DNA of 64,000 nt from an uncultured Anaerolineae bacterium (lineage in GTDB: Bacteria; Chloroflexota; Anaerolineae; Promineifilales; Promineifilaceae), in NCBI GenBank assembly GCA_905479495.1, contig CAJQMR010000039.1, positions 78,500-142,499 on the forward strand, in the 5' to 3' direction. The stretch's first letter is position 1. Every line of letters begins with the position of its first letter. The translations under genes and the position numbers were made by a program. The notes under the pieces are model-generated. The model had not been told where the DNA came from. It saw nothing but the letters and a program-made list of their open reading frames with translations, and searched no databases. Shown piece by piece: positions 9,419-18,599 of the stretch.

Positions 9419-10006
9419 CTACAAACTTAACTGCTCAACCTTTGATTCTTGTACTTTTTTCTTTAGCGCCGTTGTCATCAAGTGCGCTAAAACCAGGTGC
9501 AAATCTTCCACCTGTTCAATATTGTCACTGGGCACATGCATATGAATGTCTACCATCGGCCCCAATTTCCCTGAAGAGAAACCGGTTAATCCAATGGTCG
9601 TGTTTTCACCTGTGTCGTTGGCAAATTGAATGGCACGCAGTACATTTTCAGAATTTCCACTGGCAGATATACCAACAACAATATCCCCCGGACGCAAGAA
9701 ATTGGCCAGCTGCTTCACAAAAACGTTTTCATACCCCTCATCATTGGCGTAAGCAGCAAAAATGGCCATGTTATCAGTCAAGCCAAGCAGGCGAAAGTGA
9801 GGCAACCAATCGGCACGCGTGTTTTTGTTCAGGTCGCACACAAAATGGGTGGCGGTTGACGCACTACCACCATTACCCATAACAAATATTTGTTTTTCGT
9901 TTAAGCGTGCGTTGTGTAAGGCGGATACGGCCGTTTCTATCGGAGCCGCCTCCAACATATCAATTGTACTTTTTAAATCTGCAAAATATTCAGCAACAAT
10001 ACTCAT
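9419..10006 (-). CDS. gmhA: Sedoheptulose 7-phosphate isomerase
   Basis: Isomerises sedoheptulose 7-phosphate to D-glycero-D-manno-heptose 7-phosphate, the entry step of ADP- or GDP-heptose synthesis. The 195 residues form one SIS domain, with phosphate-binding serines in MGNGGSASTATHFVCDLNK and GISASGNSENV, plus the C-terminal VEDLHLVLAHLMTTAL helix with the catalytic Glu/His region. A GGGGG-rich ribosome site precedes ATG 10006. Together with hddA just upstream and gmhB at 6800 it points to the GDP-D-glycero-alpha-D-manno-heptose route. The codons for PIETAV carry an ACGGCCGT palindrome. Confidence 0.93.
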   Translation of the reverse strand: MSIVAEYFADLKSTIDMLEAAPIETAVSALHNARLNEKQIFVMGNGGSASTATHFVCDLNKNTRADWLPHFRLLGLTDNMAIFAAYANDEGYENVFVKQLANFLRPGDIVVGISASGNSENVLRAIQFANDTGENTTIGLTGFSSGKLGPMVDIHMHVPSDNIEQVEDLHLVLAHLMTTALKKKVQESKVEQLSL

Positions 10007-10053
10007 TGTAAACCCCCATTCTTACCATTAAACAAACGATTTTGGGCACATAT

Positions 10054-10162
10054 GTAATTCACAGAAAGCATTTTGACTAAAAACAAGTCGGAATTTGTAA
10101 ATTACTTGAGTGAAAGCGTAGAAACAATTGCTTGCTACTTCAAGGAACTTTTACGCTTTCAC
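10054..10162. repeat. Intergenic double-hairpin element b
   Basis: Hairpin 1: GTAATTCACA (10054-10063) with TGTAAATTAC (10096-10105), 9 of 10 paired. Linker TTGA. Hairpin 2: a perfect 11-bp stem GTGAAAGCGTA (10110-10120) with TACGCTTTCAC (10152-10162). It fills most of the gap between hddA and gmhA. Confidence 0.65.
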
Positions 10163-10191
10163 TTATCACCATTAAAAGAAAAGAAATTCGC

Positions 10192-11169
10192 TCAACGCTG
10201 ATAATCAAAAATAACTTTACTGCCGTCCTGACCCAGCGTAAACGGATACTCCTGAAAATCCTTCAATGCGTCCCGCACCTGTTCTTGTTGGCCACGCGGC
10301 ACGTACAGCAGTAAAAAGCCGCCACCACCTGCGCCCGAGATTTTGCCACCAATCGCGCCAGCTTTGCGCGCCGTTTCATACATATCATCCAGGGCGCTGT
10401 TACTAATTTGGCTGGCCAGCTGTTTCTTTAACAGCCAGCTTTCGTGCAGCAGCGTACCCACCTCATCAATATTCTCGTTTTTAATTTCATTGCAAGCCAC
10501 GTGAGCAATCTGCTTCATCTCCGACAAAATGGTGAGCTTGTCTTTGATGTTAGTCTTTTGCTCTTTGAGAATGGTGTCTGCCTTGCGGGTTACACCAGTG
10601 AAGAAAAGCAGCAAATTATCGCTCAGGCGGCGCATGGTGCGCTCGCTTAGCTCCAGCCGGTGCCCCACTACTTCACCACCAGTCGTGAACTCCATAAAAC
10701 GTAACCCACCATACGCAGCGATATATTGATCCTGAATGCCTATTGGCTTACCTAAAATTTCTCGCTCAATGCGGCACGCCTCCTGCGCCAGCCGCTCGGT
10801 TAGCACCAGCTCTTTTTTATACGCATAGAGGGCGTGCAGTGCACCGACCGTTACTGTGCTGGAGGACCCCAACCCGGAGCCTTGATCAGGAATGTCACCC
10901 ATTGTGGTGATTTCGACACCCCGTTCAATGCCCGTCAGGCGCATGGCTTCACGAATGAGTTCGTGGTTAATCTCATCAACGTGGTCGATCATTTCAGTAC
11001 GCGTGTAGCCAATGCGCAGCTTATCGTCAAACCGCTTCTTGATAGTGACAAAAATATATTTGTCGATAGCTGAAGAAAGAACACAGCCACCGTGTTCCAG
11101 ATAGTAAGATGGAAAATCAGTTCCCCCGCCAAACAGGCTCACCCGCAACGGGGTTTGAATGATAATCAT
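10192..11169 (-). CDS. hddA: D-glycero-alpha-D-manno-heptose 7-phosphate kinase (GHMP family)
   Basis: Phosphorylates heptose 7-phosphate at C1 before GDP activation. 325 residues with all three GHMP motifs: the N-terminal TPLRVSLFGGGTDFPSYY, the ATP loop GSGLGSSSTVTVGAL, and the C-terminal GKISGAGGGGFLL glycine loop. The GGGTDFPSYYLEHGG signature is typical of the HddA/fucokinase-like branch. The start is ATG at 11169; a longer in-frame extension overlaps the upstream glycosyltransferase and lacks any family similarity. Next to gmhA. No hddC (guanylyltransferase) is seen in the window. A related kinase acting on another 6-deoxy or heptose sugar cannot be ruled out. Confidence 0.88.
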   Translation of the reverse strand: MIIIQTPLRVSLFGGGTDFPSYYLEHGGCVLSSAIDKYIFVTIKKRFDDKLRIGYTRTEMIDHVDEINHELIREAMRLTGIERGVEITTMGDIPDQGSGLGSSSTVTVGALHALYAYKKELVLTERLAQEACRIEREILGKPIGIQDQYIAAYGGLRFMEFTTGGEVVGHRLELSERTMRRLSDNLLLFFTGVTRKADTILKEQKTNIKDKLTILSEMKQIAHVACNEIKNENIDEVGTLLHESWLLKKQLASQISNSALDDMYETARKAGAIGGKISGAGGGGFLLLYVPRGQQEQVRDALKDFQEYPFTLGQDGSKVIFDYQR

Positions 11170-11191
11170 GATGTCTGTACTCCGAGTGTTG

Positions 11192-12424
11192 TCATTGCTG
11201 CCAGCTGAGGGTGCGTGATGGTTGGCGCGACGAGGATTCAATGGCCTCAGCGTAGATAGTTTCTAATCGGGCGGCCACGTTTGGCCAATGATGGTATTGT
11301 TCGACATAGAGACGGCCGTTTCTACCTAACGTCTCTTGCTGCTTTGGATTCTCTAAAATAGACAAAATTGCCTGAGCATAGCTCTCGGGCGAATCGGCGA
11401 CCAGAAGATCGCGCTCTGGCTCAATGCACAAAGCCGAAACCGCATGGGGAGTCGTCACCACTGGCGTAGCACAGCCCATCGCCTCTAAAATCTTATTCTG
11501 GATACCTGCACCATAGGTAATAGGCGCTACAGCAACCGTCGCCTGTTGTAAATAAGGAGGCAACGCATCCACCGTGCCGGTGACCACAATGTTGGGATTT
11601 TCGGCCAACGCCTGAATTTCCCGCGCCGGGTCTTTCCCCACCACCATCAGTTTGGCATCGGGGCGCTGCTGCCAGACGTGGGGCATGATTTCATGCACCA
11701 GATGCAGCGTCATGGTCACGTTGGCATGGTAGCTCATCTTGCCACTAATCACTAACGTAGCAGGTTCCCGCGCCACGGCCGAATTTGGGCTAAAATGATC
11801 CACATCCACCCCATTTCCCAGAACAGAAATTGGGGCTGGCGTGCTGCCCTGTGGTTTTAAACTAAGCAAAGCCTCCCGATCTACCGGAGAGGTGACCAGG
11901 ACATGATTAAACTTGTCTAACAGCCACCCTTCGTACCGAGCCGTCCGCTCCAAATCGAGCCAGCTGCGGAAGCGCCCTTTGAGGCTCTTGCTTTGGGAAG
12001 CTGCCTGGCGAAACAGATGCGTAATGCAGTCCACACTGTCCCAAATGACGGGCAGATTACTCTTTTCTTTGAAGTGCAGCCCATAGCGAGAGCCACGCAG
12101 ATGTTCAACATGAACCACATCATAAGGCGATTCACCATTGAGGTGAGCCACTAGTTCAGGCTTCCAAGAATAAACGCTTTGCAGCGGTTTACGGCTGGGC
12201 AACGCCAGGGCGCTGTTTAGGAGAGAATGCCACAAAGGCATGGGAACGGCGATAACTTCATCACAAATTTCTTGCAGGGGAGCCAGATCGGCCCGCTCTT
12301 GTTCGTTGGCCCAAACGGTTAAAACCGTTACCCGGTTGCCTTTGGCAGACAGGTGTCGTATGAGATTATACGGCCGTGTCCGCACAAGATTGGGTACATA
12401 AGGCACAATAAACAAGACGTTCAT
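11192..12424 (-). CDS. Glycosyltransferase family 4, Stp1-like
   Basis: Cytoplasmic GT-B enzyme adding a sugar from a nucleotide donor to the growing glycan. 410 residues. The N-terminal acceptor domain begins MNVLFIVPYVPNLVRTRPYN. The C-terminal donor domain has VLGNGVDVDHFSP, a VVGKDPA beta strand, and the donor-binding GAGIQNKILEAMGCATPVVTT segment with the conserved Glu. It closely resembles the genes at 14098 and 18596, suggesting a paralogous set. First of a run of GT genes upstream of hddA; only 22 bp separate them. Sugar specificity cannot be read from sequence. Confidence 0.88.
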   Translation of the reverse strand: MNVLFIVPYVPNLVRTRPYNLIRHLSAKGNRVTVLTVWANEQERADLAPLQEICDEVIAVPMPLWHSLLNSALALPSRKPLQSVYSWKPELVAHLNGESPYDVVHVEHLRGSRYGLHFKEKSNLPVIWDSVDCITHLFRQAASQSKSLKGRFRSWLDLERTARYEGWLLDKFNHVLVTSPVDREALLSLKPQGSTPAPISVLGNGVDVDHFSPNSAVAREPATLVISGKMSYHANVTMTLHLVHEIMPHVWQQRPDAKLMVVGKDPAREIQALAENPNIVVTGTVDALPPYLQQATVAVAPITYGAGIQNKILEAMGCATPVVTTPHAVSALCIEPERDLLVADSPESYAQAILSILENPKQQETLGRNGRLYVEQYHHWPNVAARLETIYAEAIESSSRQPSRTLSWQQ

Positions 12425-12731
12425 GAATTACACTTTTCCAATTCAAACCTGCCAAGACCAACGGGGTCTTTTATTTCATCAGCACCTGTAGAAGTTGTTC
12501 GCGTCGGTTCAGCTGAGGTGACTCCATCTCCGGCTGCAAGTTGTCAAATTAAACTTTTACCGGTCTGCTTCGCATGGTACTGAGTTAACCTTACCGCAAG
12601 CCTTACACGAGAGGGGACGACAAGCGCTTGAGAGACTGTCTAGGGTCTGCCCGTTTTCAATTTAGATTTTTGTGAACCGGCAAACCTTGCGGATGCGTTT
12701 CCTTTAGCAAAAGTTATCTGTGAACACATCC
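12425..12731. other. 307-bp gap, possible decayed coding sequence
   Basis: No complete gene. On the minus strand (about 12475-12620) a readable stretch containing LTQYHAKQTGKSLI, followed after a one-base shift by PEMESPQLNRREQLLQVLMK and a stop, looks like the end of a broken protein. An inverted repeat AAGACC (12454-12459) / GGTCTT (12465-12470) with a T-rich 3' side faces the plus strand. Family of the remnant not recognised. Confidence 0.2.
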
Positions 12732-14105
12732 CTAGGAAACGGCCGTAACCCCCGCAGGTCGTCGCCGTGCCAGCACCCGTTCCGCCAAATCCAGCAATCC
12801 ATACCCGGCAAAAATAACCAATATCACATCCACTGGAATGCGGTAACGGATCAACGTCCAGGTAAGGATATGCATCCCTGTGTAAACCAGCATGAACAGA
12901 TAAAGCAGCGTAAATGGCGAAGCCAGCCGCTCCCGCCAGGATGAAAAGGATTGTTTGAGCGTTAGGAACAAACCGTAAATCATAAACGGCAAAAAGACGC
13001 CAAAACTACCCACACGCGATAAATTGCTCACAATACCGGAATCACCAGAAGGCCAAAACATAAAGTAAGTGGGAATACGACTCAGAGAAAGCAGGACATA
13101 CCGTCCCGGATCGGCAGCAATGATTTTTAGCGCTTCAGATAGCAGGGCCGAATCCATCTCTGCTTCGTTTAAGCCCTGCGCTTGCAGCTCGTCAGGAATC
13201 ATGCGGTAATACTCGCCGGAGGGCAAAATGGGGATGAACTGGGTACCGTAGCGGGGATGATTGCCCCAAAAGAAGGCAAAACCAGAATTGGTATTCAGCG
13301 GCACAATGCGATCAAAGGCCCGATAGTTGCGAATGGTCCAAGGAGTGATCATCAACACCACTAAGGCTACTGGCAGCACAAAACTGGTAAGACGCGGCCG
13401 TTTAGCCCACCACAGCCAGAGCAGCAAGAAAGGCATAAAGAGCAGGAACAGCTGCCGCAGCAAAATGGTGATCCCCATTGCCAAACCAAGCACAGCCCAT
13501 TGTTTGGTGGTGACATTTTGCGACTGGGTGATGGCAACGGCCGTATCAAACACCCACAAAATTCCTGTAATATAAAATCCTTCGGTGATGAGCGACGCGG
13601 TGTAATAGAAAAAGTAGATGTACACTGCCCCAATAGCCGCCGCCAGCAGCGCAACACGTTGGGCGCGGGCAACTTGTGGAGTGTAAGCGAACATCCCTTC
13701 GCCCTGTGTTTTGGGCGCAAAAATGCGGAACGACAGTCGGTACAACAGCCAGGGCATAACAATGCCCACAATCACTGCTTGCAAAATGCGGGCCAGCAGT
13801 GGGCTAGGGCCAAAAATCGAATAAACCACAATTAGATAAATGGTGTAAAGATATGACCAATGGGCTGTTGGCTCATTGGCGGCCGTGCCGGGCCACCACC
13901 GTTCGCCAAAGGAGAAGCCATGTCCATCCATCACGCGTAAGGCCAGATTGTGATAGGACACTTCGTCAAAGGTGCCAGGCAGTGCCTGAATTTCATTACC
14001 GTAGAACACAATGCCAGTCAGCACGCGCAGCAGCACGGAGAGGACCAGAATGGCAACAAGCACCCGTTTAGGATTTTTGAGCAATTCATTTAGCTTGTCA
14101 GACAT
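12732..14105 (-). CDS. Membrane glycosyltransferase, GT39/ArnT-like
   Basis: Polytopic GT-C protein expected to use a lipid-phosphate-linked sugar on the outer face of the membrane. 457 residues with about 10-11 hydrophobic helices. The first extracellular loop follows TM1 (VLVAILVLSVLLRVLTGIVF) and carries the acidic residues FDEVSYHNLALR expected in the GT-C catalytic loop, with LAQR/LARILQA-type motifs after it. The C-terminus is cytoplasmic and basic (ERVLARRRP). It overlaps the next upstream gene (14098) by 8 bp, so translation is coupled. Dolichyl/polyprenyl-phosphate sugar donor is inferred from family. Confidence 0.82.
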   Translation of the reverse strand: MSDKLNELLKNPKRVLVAILVLSVLLRVLTGIVFYGNEIQALPGTFDEVSYHNLALRVMDGHGFSFGERWWPGTAANEPTAHWSYLYTIYLIVVYSIFGPSPLLARILQAVIVGIVMPWLLYRLSFRIFAPKTQGEGMFAYTPQVARAQRVALLAAAIGAVYIYFFYYTASLITEGFYITGILWVFDTAVAITQSQNVTTKQWAVLGLAMGITILLRQLFLLFMPFLLLWLWWAKRPRLTSFVLPVALVVLMITPWTIRNYRAFDRIVPLNTNSGFAFFWGNHPRYGTQFIPILPSGEYYRMIPDELQAQGLNEAEMDSALLSEALKIIAADPGRYVLLSLSRIPTYFMFWPSGDSGIVSNLSRVGSFGVFLPFMIYGLFLTLKQSFSSWRERLASPFTLLYLFMLVYTGMHILTWTLIRYRIPVDVILVIFAGYGLLDLAERVLARRRPAGVTAVS

Positions 14106-15354
14106 AGCTTTGGGTCTCCGTTAGGGTAGATGCGCGTGCGTAGACGGCATCCATTTGTTTGAGCACCGCGCGCCAATCATAGCGAGCTTCGGCCAGTTTA
14201 CGGCCGTTCACCGCCAACATCTCCTGCAATTCAGAATCGTTCAGCAGATTCACCGTTGCTGCGGCAAAGGTTTGCGGATCATCGGCCAGTAAAATTTCCT
14301 TATCCGCTTCGGCAATGATCCCTTCCAGACCAATCGTGGTGGTCACCGTGGGCATGGCCCGGGCAAACGCCTCCAGCAGACGCACCCGCATCCCACTACC
14401 CGCCCGCACCGGCACCACCATCAAAGCGGCCGCTTCCATGTACGGCGTTAAATCATCCACGTAACCCGTCACGTTAATCGCCCCATTGGACTGTTCCGCC
14501 ATCTGCACAAAATCGGCGGGCGGATTTTTGCCAATGACGGTCAGCGTCACATCTGGCACCTGCTGCTGCACCAAGGGGAATATTTCTTGCAAAAACCAGC
14601 GAATGCCATCGGCATTGGGTGGATAACTCAACGTGCCCAGCGTCAGAATATTACGTGAGCCTGCTTTGCGTTGAATGGGCTGCAAAACCTGGGCATCCAC
14701 GGCAATTGGAATGGAGCTGATACGTTCGTTCAGGGCAGCAGCGCTGCCGTTTTTTACCCCAGCCAGCAGCAAATCCCGGTCAGGATCGATAACTACCATC
14801 GTGTGATCGAACTGTTCGACCAGCATGCCTTCATACTGCTTGATGCGATTTTCTTCAATCTGGTAAACGGGTTTAAGGAACCAGGGGGCATTCTGGCGCA
14901 TGCGCTCCCAGATGGACCAGGTGGCGTTATGCGCATCGAAGATGATGTACGGCCGTTTCCCCCCACCTAACTTTTTGGCATCTAAGGCAAACTGGGTCAT
15001 CGTCAACTGATCGGCGTGTACCACGTCAAATTCCTGCCCAGCCAGCAGCTTCTGCACCAGTTGGCGCATGCCTTTCAAATCATCCCGCTCAATCAGGAAC
15101 GGCCGTCCCGACAAATGACTTTGCAGCCAATACTTCACGTCCGCCACGCGAGAACGGTTGATGGGCACGGTGTGAACGGCCGTGCACACTTCATCCAGTT
15201 TGGGTAGATACGGCCGTTCTTCTTCACGTACAAAAGAGGCCAGCGTCACATCGTGGCCCCGCTCATGCAAATAGCGCAGCACATGCCACGTTTTCACGCG
15301 CGGTCCGGCATTGGGGGGATAGGGAATAATCTGGGTGAGAAACAAAATCCGCAT
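14098..15354 (-). CDS. Glycosyltransferase family 4, Stp1-like
   Basis: GT-B glycosyltransferase, 418 residues. The N-terminus MRILFLTQIIPYPPNAGPR followed by a GHDVTLASF strand is typical of the Stp1-like group. The donor domain contains SIPIAVDAQVLQP, LTLGTLSYPPNADGIRWF, and GSGMRVRLLEAFARAMPTV with the conserved Glu. The start ATG at 15354 was chosen by homology pattern; the reading frame stays open to 15432, but the extension overlaps the upstream GT2 gene and looks non-coding. Seven bp separate it from that gene's stop. It contains at least five ACGGCCGT palindromes, unusually many. Confidence 0.87.
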   Translation of the reverse strand: MRILFLTQIIPYPPNAGPRVKTWHVLRYLHERGHDVTLASFVREEERPYLPKLDEVCTAVHTVPINRSRVADVKYWLQSHLSGRPFLIERDDLKGMRQLVQKLLAGQEFDVVHADQLTMTQFALDAKKLGGGKRPYIIFDAHNATWSIWERMRQNAPWFLKPVYQIEENRIKQYEGMLVEQFDHTMVVIDPDRDLLLAGVKNGSAAALNERISSIPIAVDAQVLQPIQRKAGSRNILTLGTLSYPPNADGIRWFLQEIFPLVQQQVPDVTLTVIGKNPPADFVQMAEQSNGAINVTGYVDDLTPYMEAAALMVVPVRAGSGMRVRLLEAFARAMPTVTTTIGLEGIIAEADKEILLADDPQTFAAATVNLLNDSELQEMLAVNGRKLAEARYDWRAVLKQMDAVYARASTLTETQSYV

Positions 15355-15361
15355 AATATAC

Positions 15362-16276
15362 CTACATACTGGGGAGGGTGAGAAGGAGACGTCCGTAATG
15401 CCGCGCCATATGCAATTGATTATCACTGCCATCTGATTTCCGCAGCCAGACCAAGGGAGCCAGCGCCAGGCGCAGCAAAGCCGCCAGCCCCAACACCACC
15501 TTGTAAAGCGCCACGGTCAACCAACCGTAATGCTTGCGGAAAAAGCGCAGTTTGCCCCGATAGAGCTGTAAAAACATCTCAGCCAGCACCTGCTTGGCAC
15601 TTTGCCCCCAATAATGAACCACCTGCGATTGCGGCACCCAAAACAGTCGCCAACCGGCTTTCTGCAGCCGGAAGCATAAATCCACCTCTTCCGAATACAT
15701 AAAATAGCCTTCATCTAGCAGGCCAACCTTATCCAGTACCGACTTACGCAGCAGCAGCGACGCGCCCATCAATACATCTACCTCACGCGGCTGATCCAAC
15801 TGCCACTTGCTCATGTCATAGCTGCCGTAAGGCACCACGGCATCTAAATAAAACATGCGCCAAAACTCACGGCTCAAGGTGGGTCGCGGATGGCAAGAAG
15901 GTTGCAGGGTACCATCGGCATTTAACAGGCGCGACCCCGCTGCTCCGGCTTCTGGATGAGCATCCATGAAGGCCACCAACGCATTCAGCGCATCCGGCTT
16001 CAGCTCCGTATCCGGGTTGAGCAGCAAAATATATTCACCCTGGCAATGGGGGATAGCCCGGTTGTTGCCACCGGCAAAGCCCAAATTTTCTTCGCTAGCA
16101 ATAAGCTCAACCTGAGGGAATTGAGAACGAACCATAGCCACGGTATCGTCCTTGGACTGATTATCAACCACCCATACTTCAAATGGCTGCTCCAAAGGAT
16201 AGGTGTATATAGAATGCAAACAGGCTTCCAGTAAATCTTTGGTGTTCCAGCTAACTATTACAATCGACAGTTTCAT
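15362..16276 (-). CDS. Glycosyltransferase family 2 (rhamnosyltransferase-like)
   Basis: GT-A inverting glycosyltransferase, 304 residues. The N-terminal nucleotide-binding strand is LSIVIVSWNTKDLLEACL. The acidic pair VVDNQSKDDT and the metal-binding LLLNPDTEL (Asp-x-Asp-like) follow. The EEVDLCFRLQKAGW segment carries the catalytic base (ED/EE motif). The C-terminal hydrophobic stretch (TVALYKVVLGLAALLRLALAPLVWL) probably touches the membrane. Related to WbbL-type rhamnosyl- and other deoxysugar transferases; donor not determinable. Confidence 0.88.
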   Translation of the reverse strand: MKLSIVIVSWNTKDLLEACLHSIYTYPLEQPFEVWVVDNQSKDDTVAMVRSQFPQVELIASEENLGFAGGNNRAIPHCQGEYILLLNPDTELKPDALNALVAFMDAHPEAGAAGSRLLNADGTLQPSCHPRPTLSREFWRMFYLDAVVPYGSYDMSKWQLDQPREVDVLMGASLLLRKSVLDKVGLLDEGYFMYSEEVDLCFRLQKAGWRLFWVPQSQVVHYWGQSAKQVLAEMFLQLYRGKLRFFRKHYGWLTVALYKVVLGLAALLRLALAPLVWLRKSDGSDNQLHMARHYGRLLLTLPSM

Positions 16277-16305
16277 TGGCTCTCACATTACTAAGATAGA
16301 GACAG

Positions 16306-17133
16306 CTACGACCAGTTCAAATCCTGCTCATACCCCAACTCAATCATTTGCTGGCCACACAACTCTTTAAATCGCTCAATATGTTCCGGCTTGAGGTAGT
16401 TGCGCCAATCCCCCACAATACCCTTGCGAAAATGAGATTTCTCGTCTTCTTGCCCAGGTTTGCGTTGGCTTTGCCAAATACGTTTGCCCATCGAAAGTCT
16501 GGCAAACCGATTTCGCTCGACAATCACTTCCGCTAAACTTTTATTATTGAGAATTCCCAAATAATCTAAGACTGAGCTGAAATGCGGCACAGGGTCAGCC
16601 AACAACTCTTCATATCGAATACAGAGCACCTCAGCATTGCCATTTAGCCAGCTTTGGGCCAGGGCAATCATGTCGTGCATACTGGGTAACTTTTCTCGCC
16701 CCTCAATGCACAGCATCAGCGCCTCATCGTTGTCCATTGCCTGCATCCGGTCATGCCAAACATGATTGGTGCTGCGCTTAACATGAAACATGCGCGAAAC
16801 AAGCTGGTCTCGCGGATCACGAAGCATCAAAATCACCTTGATGCCTTCATCCAGCAATATATTTTTCAGCTCCGGCGTGTAAGCATCATGCCCATGCACC
16901 ACATGCCCCGGCTGTGTACCGTGATATTTCTGCAAATCGCCATAATAATTGCCGATGTCTTCATAACCGGGCAATGAAGCAATCATTTTAAGCATCCAGG
17001 TTGTGCCGGATTTTGGACTGCCATTCACCAGCACCTTGGCTTTGCTTTGCTGCGCGCTGCCAATTTGATGCTTGAGATAAACATAGCCATACTTTAATTC
17101 TTCACCAGCCACGGTGAATAATTGACCTAACAT
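16306..17133 (-). CDS. PAPS-dependent sulfotransferase
   Basis: Transfers sulfate from 3'-phosphoadenylyl sulfate to a hydroxyl, here probably a sugar of the surface glycan. 275 residues. The 5'-phosphosulfate loop NGSPKSGTTWMLKM lies at about residue 35, and the 3'-phosphate binding segment LMLRDPRDQLVSRMFHVKRS is intact, so the enzyme should be active. The start is ATG at 17133 with AAAGGTG upstream. Acceptor unknown; no APS kinase or ATP sulfurylase is in the window, so PAPS would come from elsewhere. A second, unrelated-looking sulfotransferase lies at 24929. Confidence 0.88.
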   Translation of the reverse strand: MLGQLFTVAGEELKYGYVYLKHQIGSAQQSKAKVLVNGSPKSGTTWMLKMIASLPGYEDIGNYYGDLQKYHGTQPGHVVHGHDAYTPELKNILLDEGIKVILMLRDPRDQLVSRMFHVKRSTNHVWHDRMQAMDNDEALMLCIEGREKLPSMHDMIALAQSWLNGNAEVLCIRYEELLADPVPHFSSVLDYLGILNNKSLAEVIVERNRFARLSMGKRIWQSQRKPGQEDEKSHFRKGIVGDWRNYLKPEHIERFKELCGQQMIELGYEQDLNWS

Positions 17134-17192
17134 AGTGTCACCTTTCAAAATAGGCTGAGTATGTTGCTCCTCAGCCAGGTTAAATTCATTTA

Positions 17193-18599
17193 TTAATCAA
17201 GAGAAATGCCAGCTCGTCGCATTTGATCAATGGCTACGAGCCCTCCTAGGAAGAACCAGGCGTAGATGCTGGAACGCAAACCAAAAATGCCGATATTGTA
17301 GACAAAGGGCAAGACCCAATCCCCAAACATACCAGCCGCAACAGAGCCAGCCAGACCACCCAACGCCCCATAAACAAAAGCCTGGGTAAAGCCATCTTTG
17401 GGCACCTGGTTGCGCAAACGCCAGCCCAACTGCCAGGTCACGACCACAAACCAGATGAAGCAAGCCAACCCAAGGATTCCAGTTTGGGCCACAATGTCAA
17501 CGTAATTATTGTGTGAGTTAAATTCTACGTAAAAGCCAAGAATTGGGAATAGGAGGGTGTAGTTATAGTAATTGCCGGGTCCTAAGCCCAGGATTGGGTT
17601 TACCTTGATAATTTCTCCGACAATACGCCACGCTTCCAACCGGGTCATGGCACTATATTCGTTGTCCCCAATAAAAATGGAGTTGTAGATGGGCTGGAAG
17701 AGCAAAATAAGGCTGGCAACGCCCACCATGGTGAGGGGCATAGCCCATTTGGGGCGCGCCACCCAAAGAATGACAAACAATCCGACAAACGATGGTGCCC
17801 ACCCAGACGTCCAGGCGCGATTCCGCCCCAACGCCAAATATAAATAACCAACTAAAATGGCCAGGAATATGCCCCGCCACTTCATCGCCAATTTTTTATT
17901 AAACAATGCCTGGCTAAAAGTCATACAGGCCAACCACAACCAGAAGAGGCTGCCCCCGGTCGTTTTGGGGTGAAGCAGCAGCTGGTTCAGGGTCCGCCAA
18001 CCCGGCAATACGCGCATACCGATGAATACAGCTGGCCCTGCCAACCCTATAAAGAGATAAACCATCCATTTGAGCCAGCGAATGTCGCGAATTTGATGGG
18101 CCACCAAGATAAAAGCGGCAAATGAGATAATAAAGATGGCCACGCCACCAATTTGATTATCAATGGGTACTTGAGCGATAGAGAACCAAGGTAGCTGACC
18201 AACAATGAAAGCGAGAATGACAACGGCCGTAAATAAAATCAGCGGCGTCATGGTGGGTGAATTCACCAAATTGATTTCACGCTGCCGCACCACCATGTCA
18301 ACAATCCACAGGACCGTCAGCAGCAGAACGACCATCGCGATCAGGCCAATCGGAGGAATATCAATCTTAAAAACGGTGGAGATTACGATGACTAGCAAAA
18401 AACCAAGCGGTGGATAACGTACAATCAAATACCCACCCACAACCAACACGGGCAGCGCCGCAATCACTGCGAGAAGGGAAATTTGTGGCCCGGTACGGGC
18501 AATGACCAGCGTGAGAAACAGCATCCCAATGATAACCAACAATCGCAGCCATCGTTTGGTTTCCCCAGAGCCTAACGTTTTTTGAATGAATGAGGTCAT
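17193..18599 (-). CDS. O-antigen ligase/polymerase-like membrane protein
   Basis: 468-residue polytopic protein (about 11-12 helices) of the Wzy/WaaL group, which joins or transfers undecaprenyl-linked glycans on the outer face of the membrane. The signature loop is present: LEAWRIVGEIIKVNPILGLGPGNYY, then FNSHNNYVDIVAQTGILG, with the functionally important Arg/His region before the last helices. The start overlaps the end of the upstream GT4 by 4 bp (ATG within stop region at 18596-18599). It could be a polymerase or a ligase; the family does not separate these by sequence alone. Confidence 0.85.
   Translation of the reverse strand: MTSFIQKTLGSGETKRWLRLLVIIGMLFLTLVIARTGPQISLLAVIAALPVLVVGGYLIVRYPPLGFLLVIVISTVFKIDIPPIGLIAMVVLLLTVLWIVDMVVRQREINLVNSPTMTPLILFTAVVILAFIVGQLPWFSIAQVPIDNQIGGVAIFIISFAAFILVAHQIRDIRWLKWMVYLFIGLAGPAVFIGMRVLPGWRTLNQLLLHPKTTGGSLFWLWLACMTFSQALFNKKLAMKWRGIFLAILVGYLYLALGRNRAWTSGWAPSFVGLFVILWVARPKWAMPLTMVGVASLILLFQPIYNSIFIGDNEYSAMTRLEAWRIVGEIIKVNPILGLGPGNYYNYTLLFPILGFYVEFNSHNNYVDIVAQTGILGLACFIWFVVVTWQLGWRLRNQVPKDGFTQAFVYGALGGLAGSVAAGMFGDWVLPFVYNIGIFGLRSSIYAWFFLGGLVAIDQMRRAGISLD

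Noticed and set aside
12454..12476. Terminator-like AAGACC/GGTCTT hairpin
   Set aside because: The T-rich side faces the plus strand, but all flanking genes are on the minus strand, so it cannot end a known transcript.
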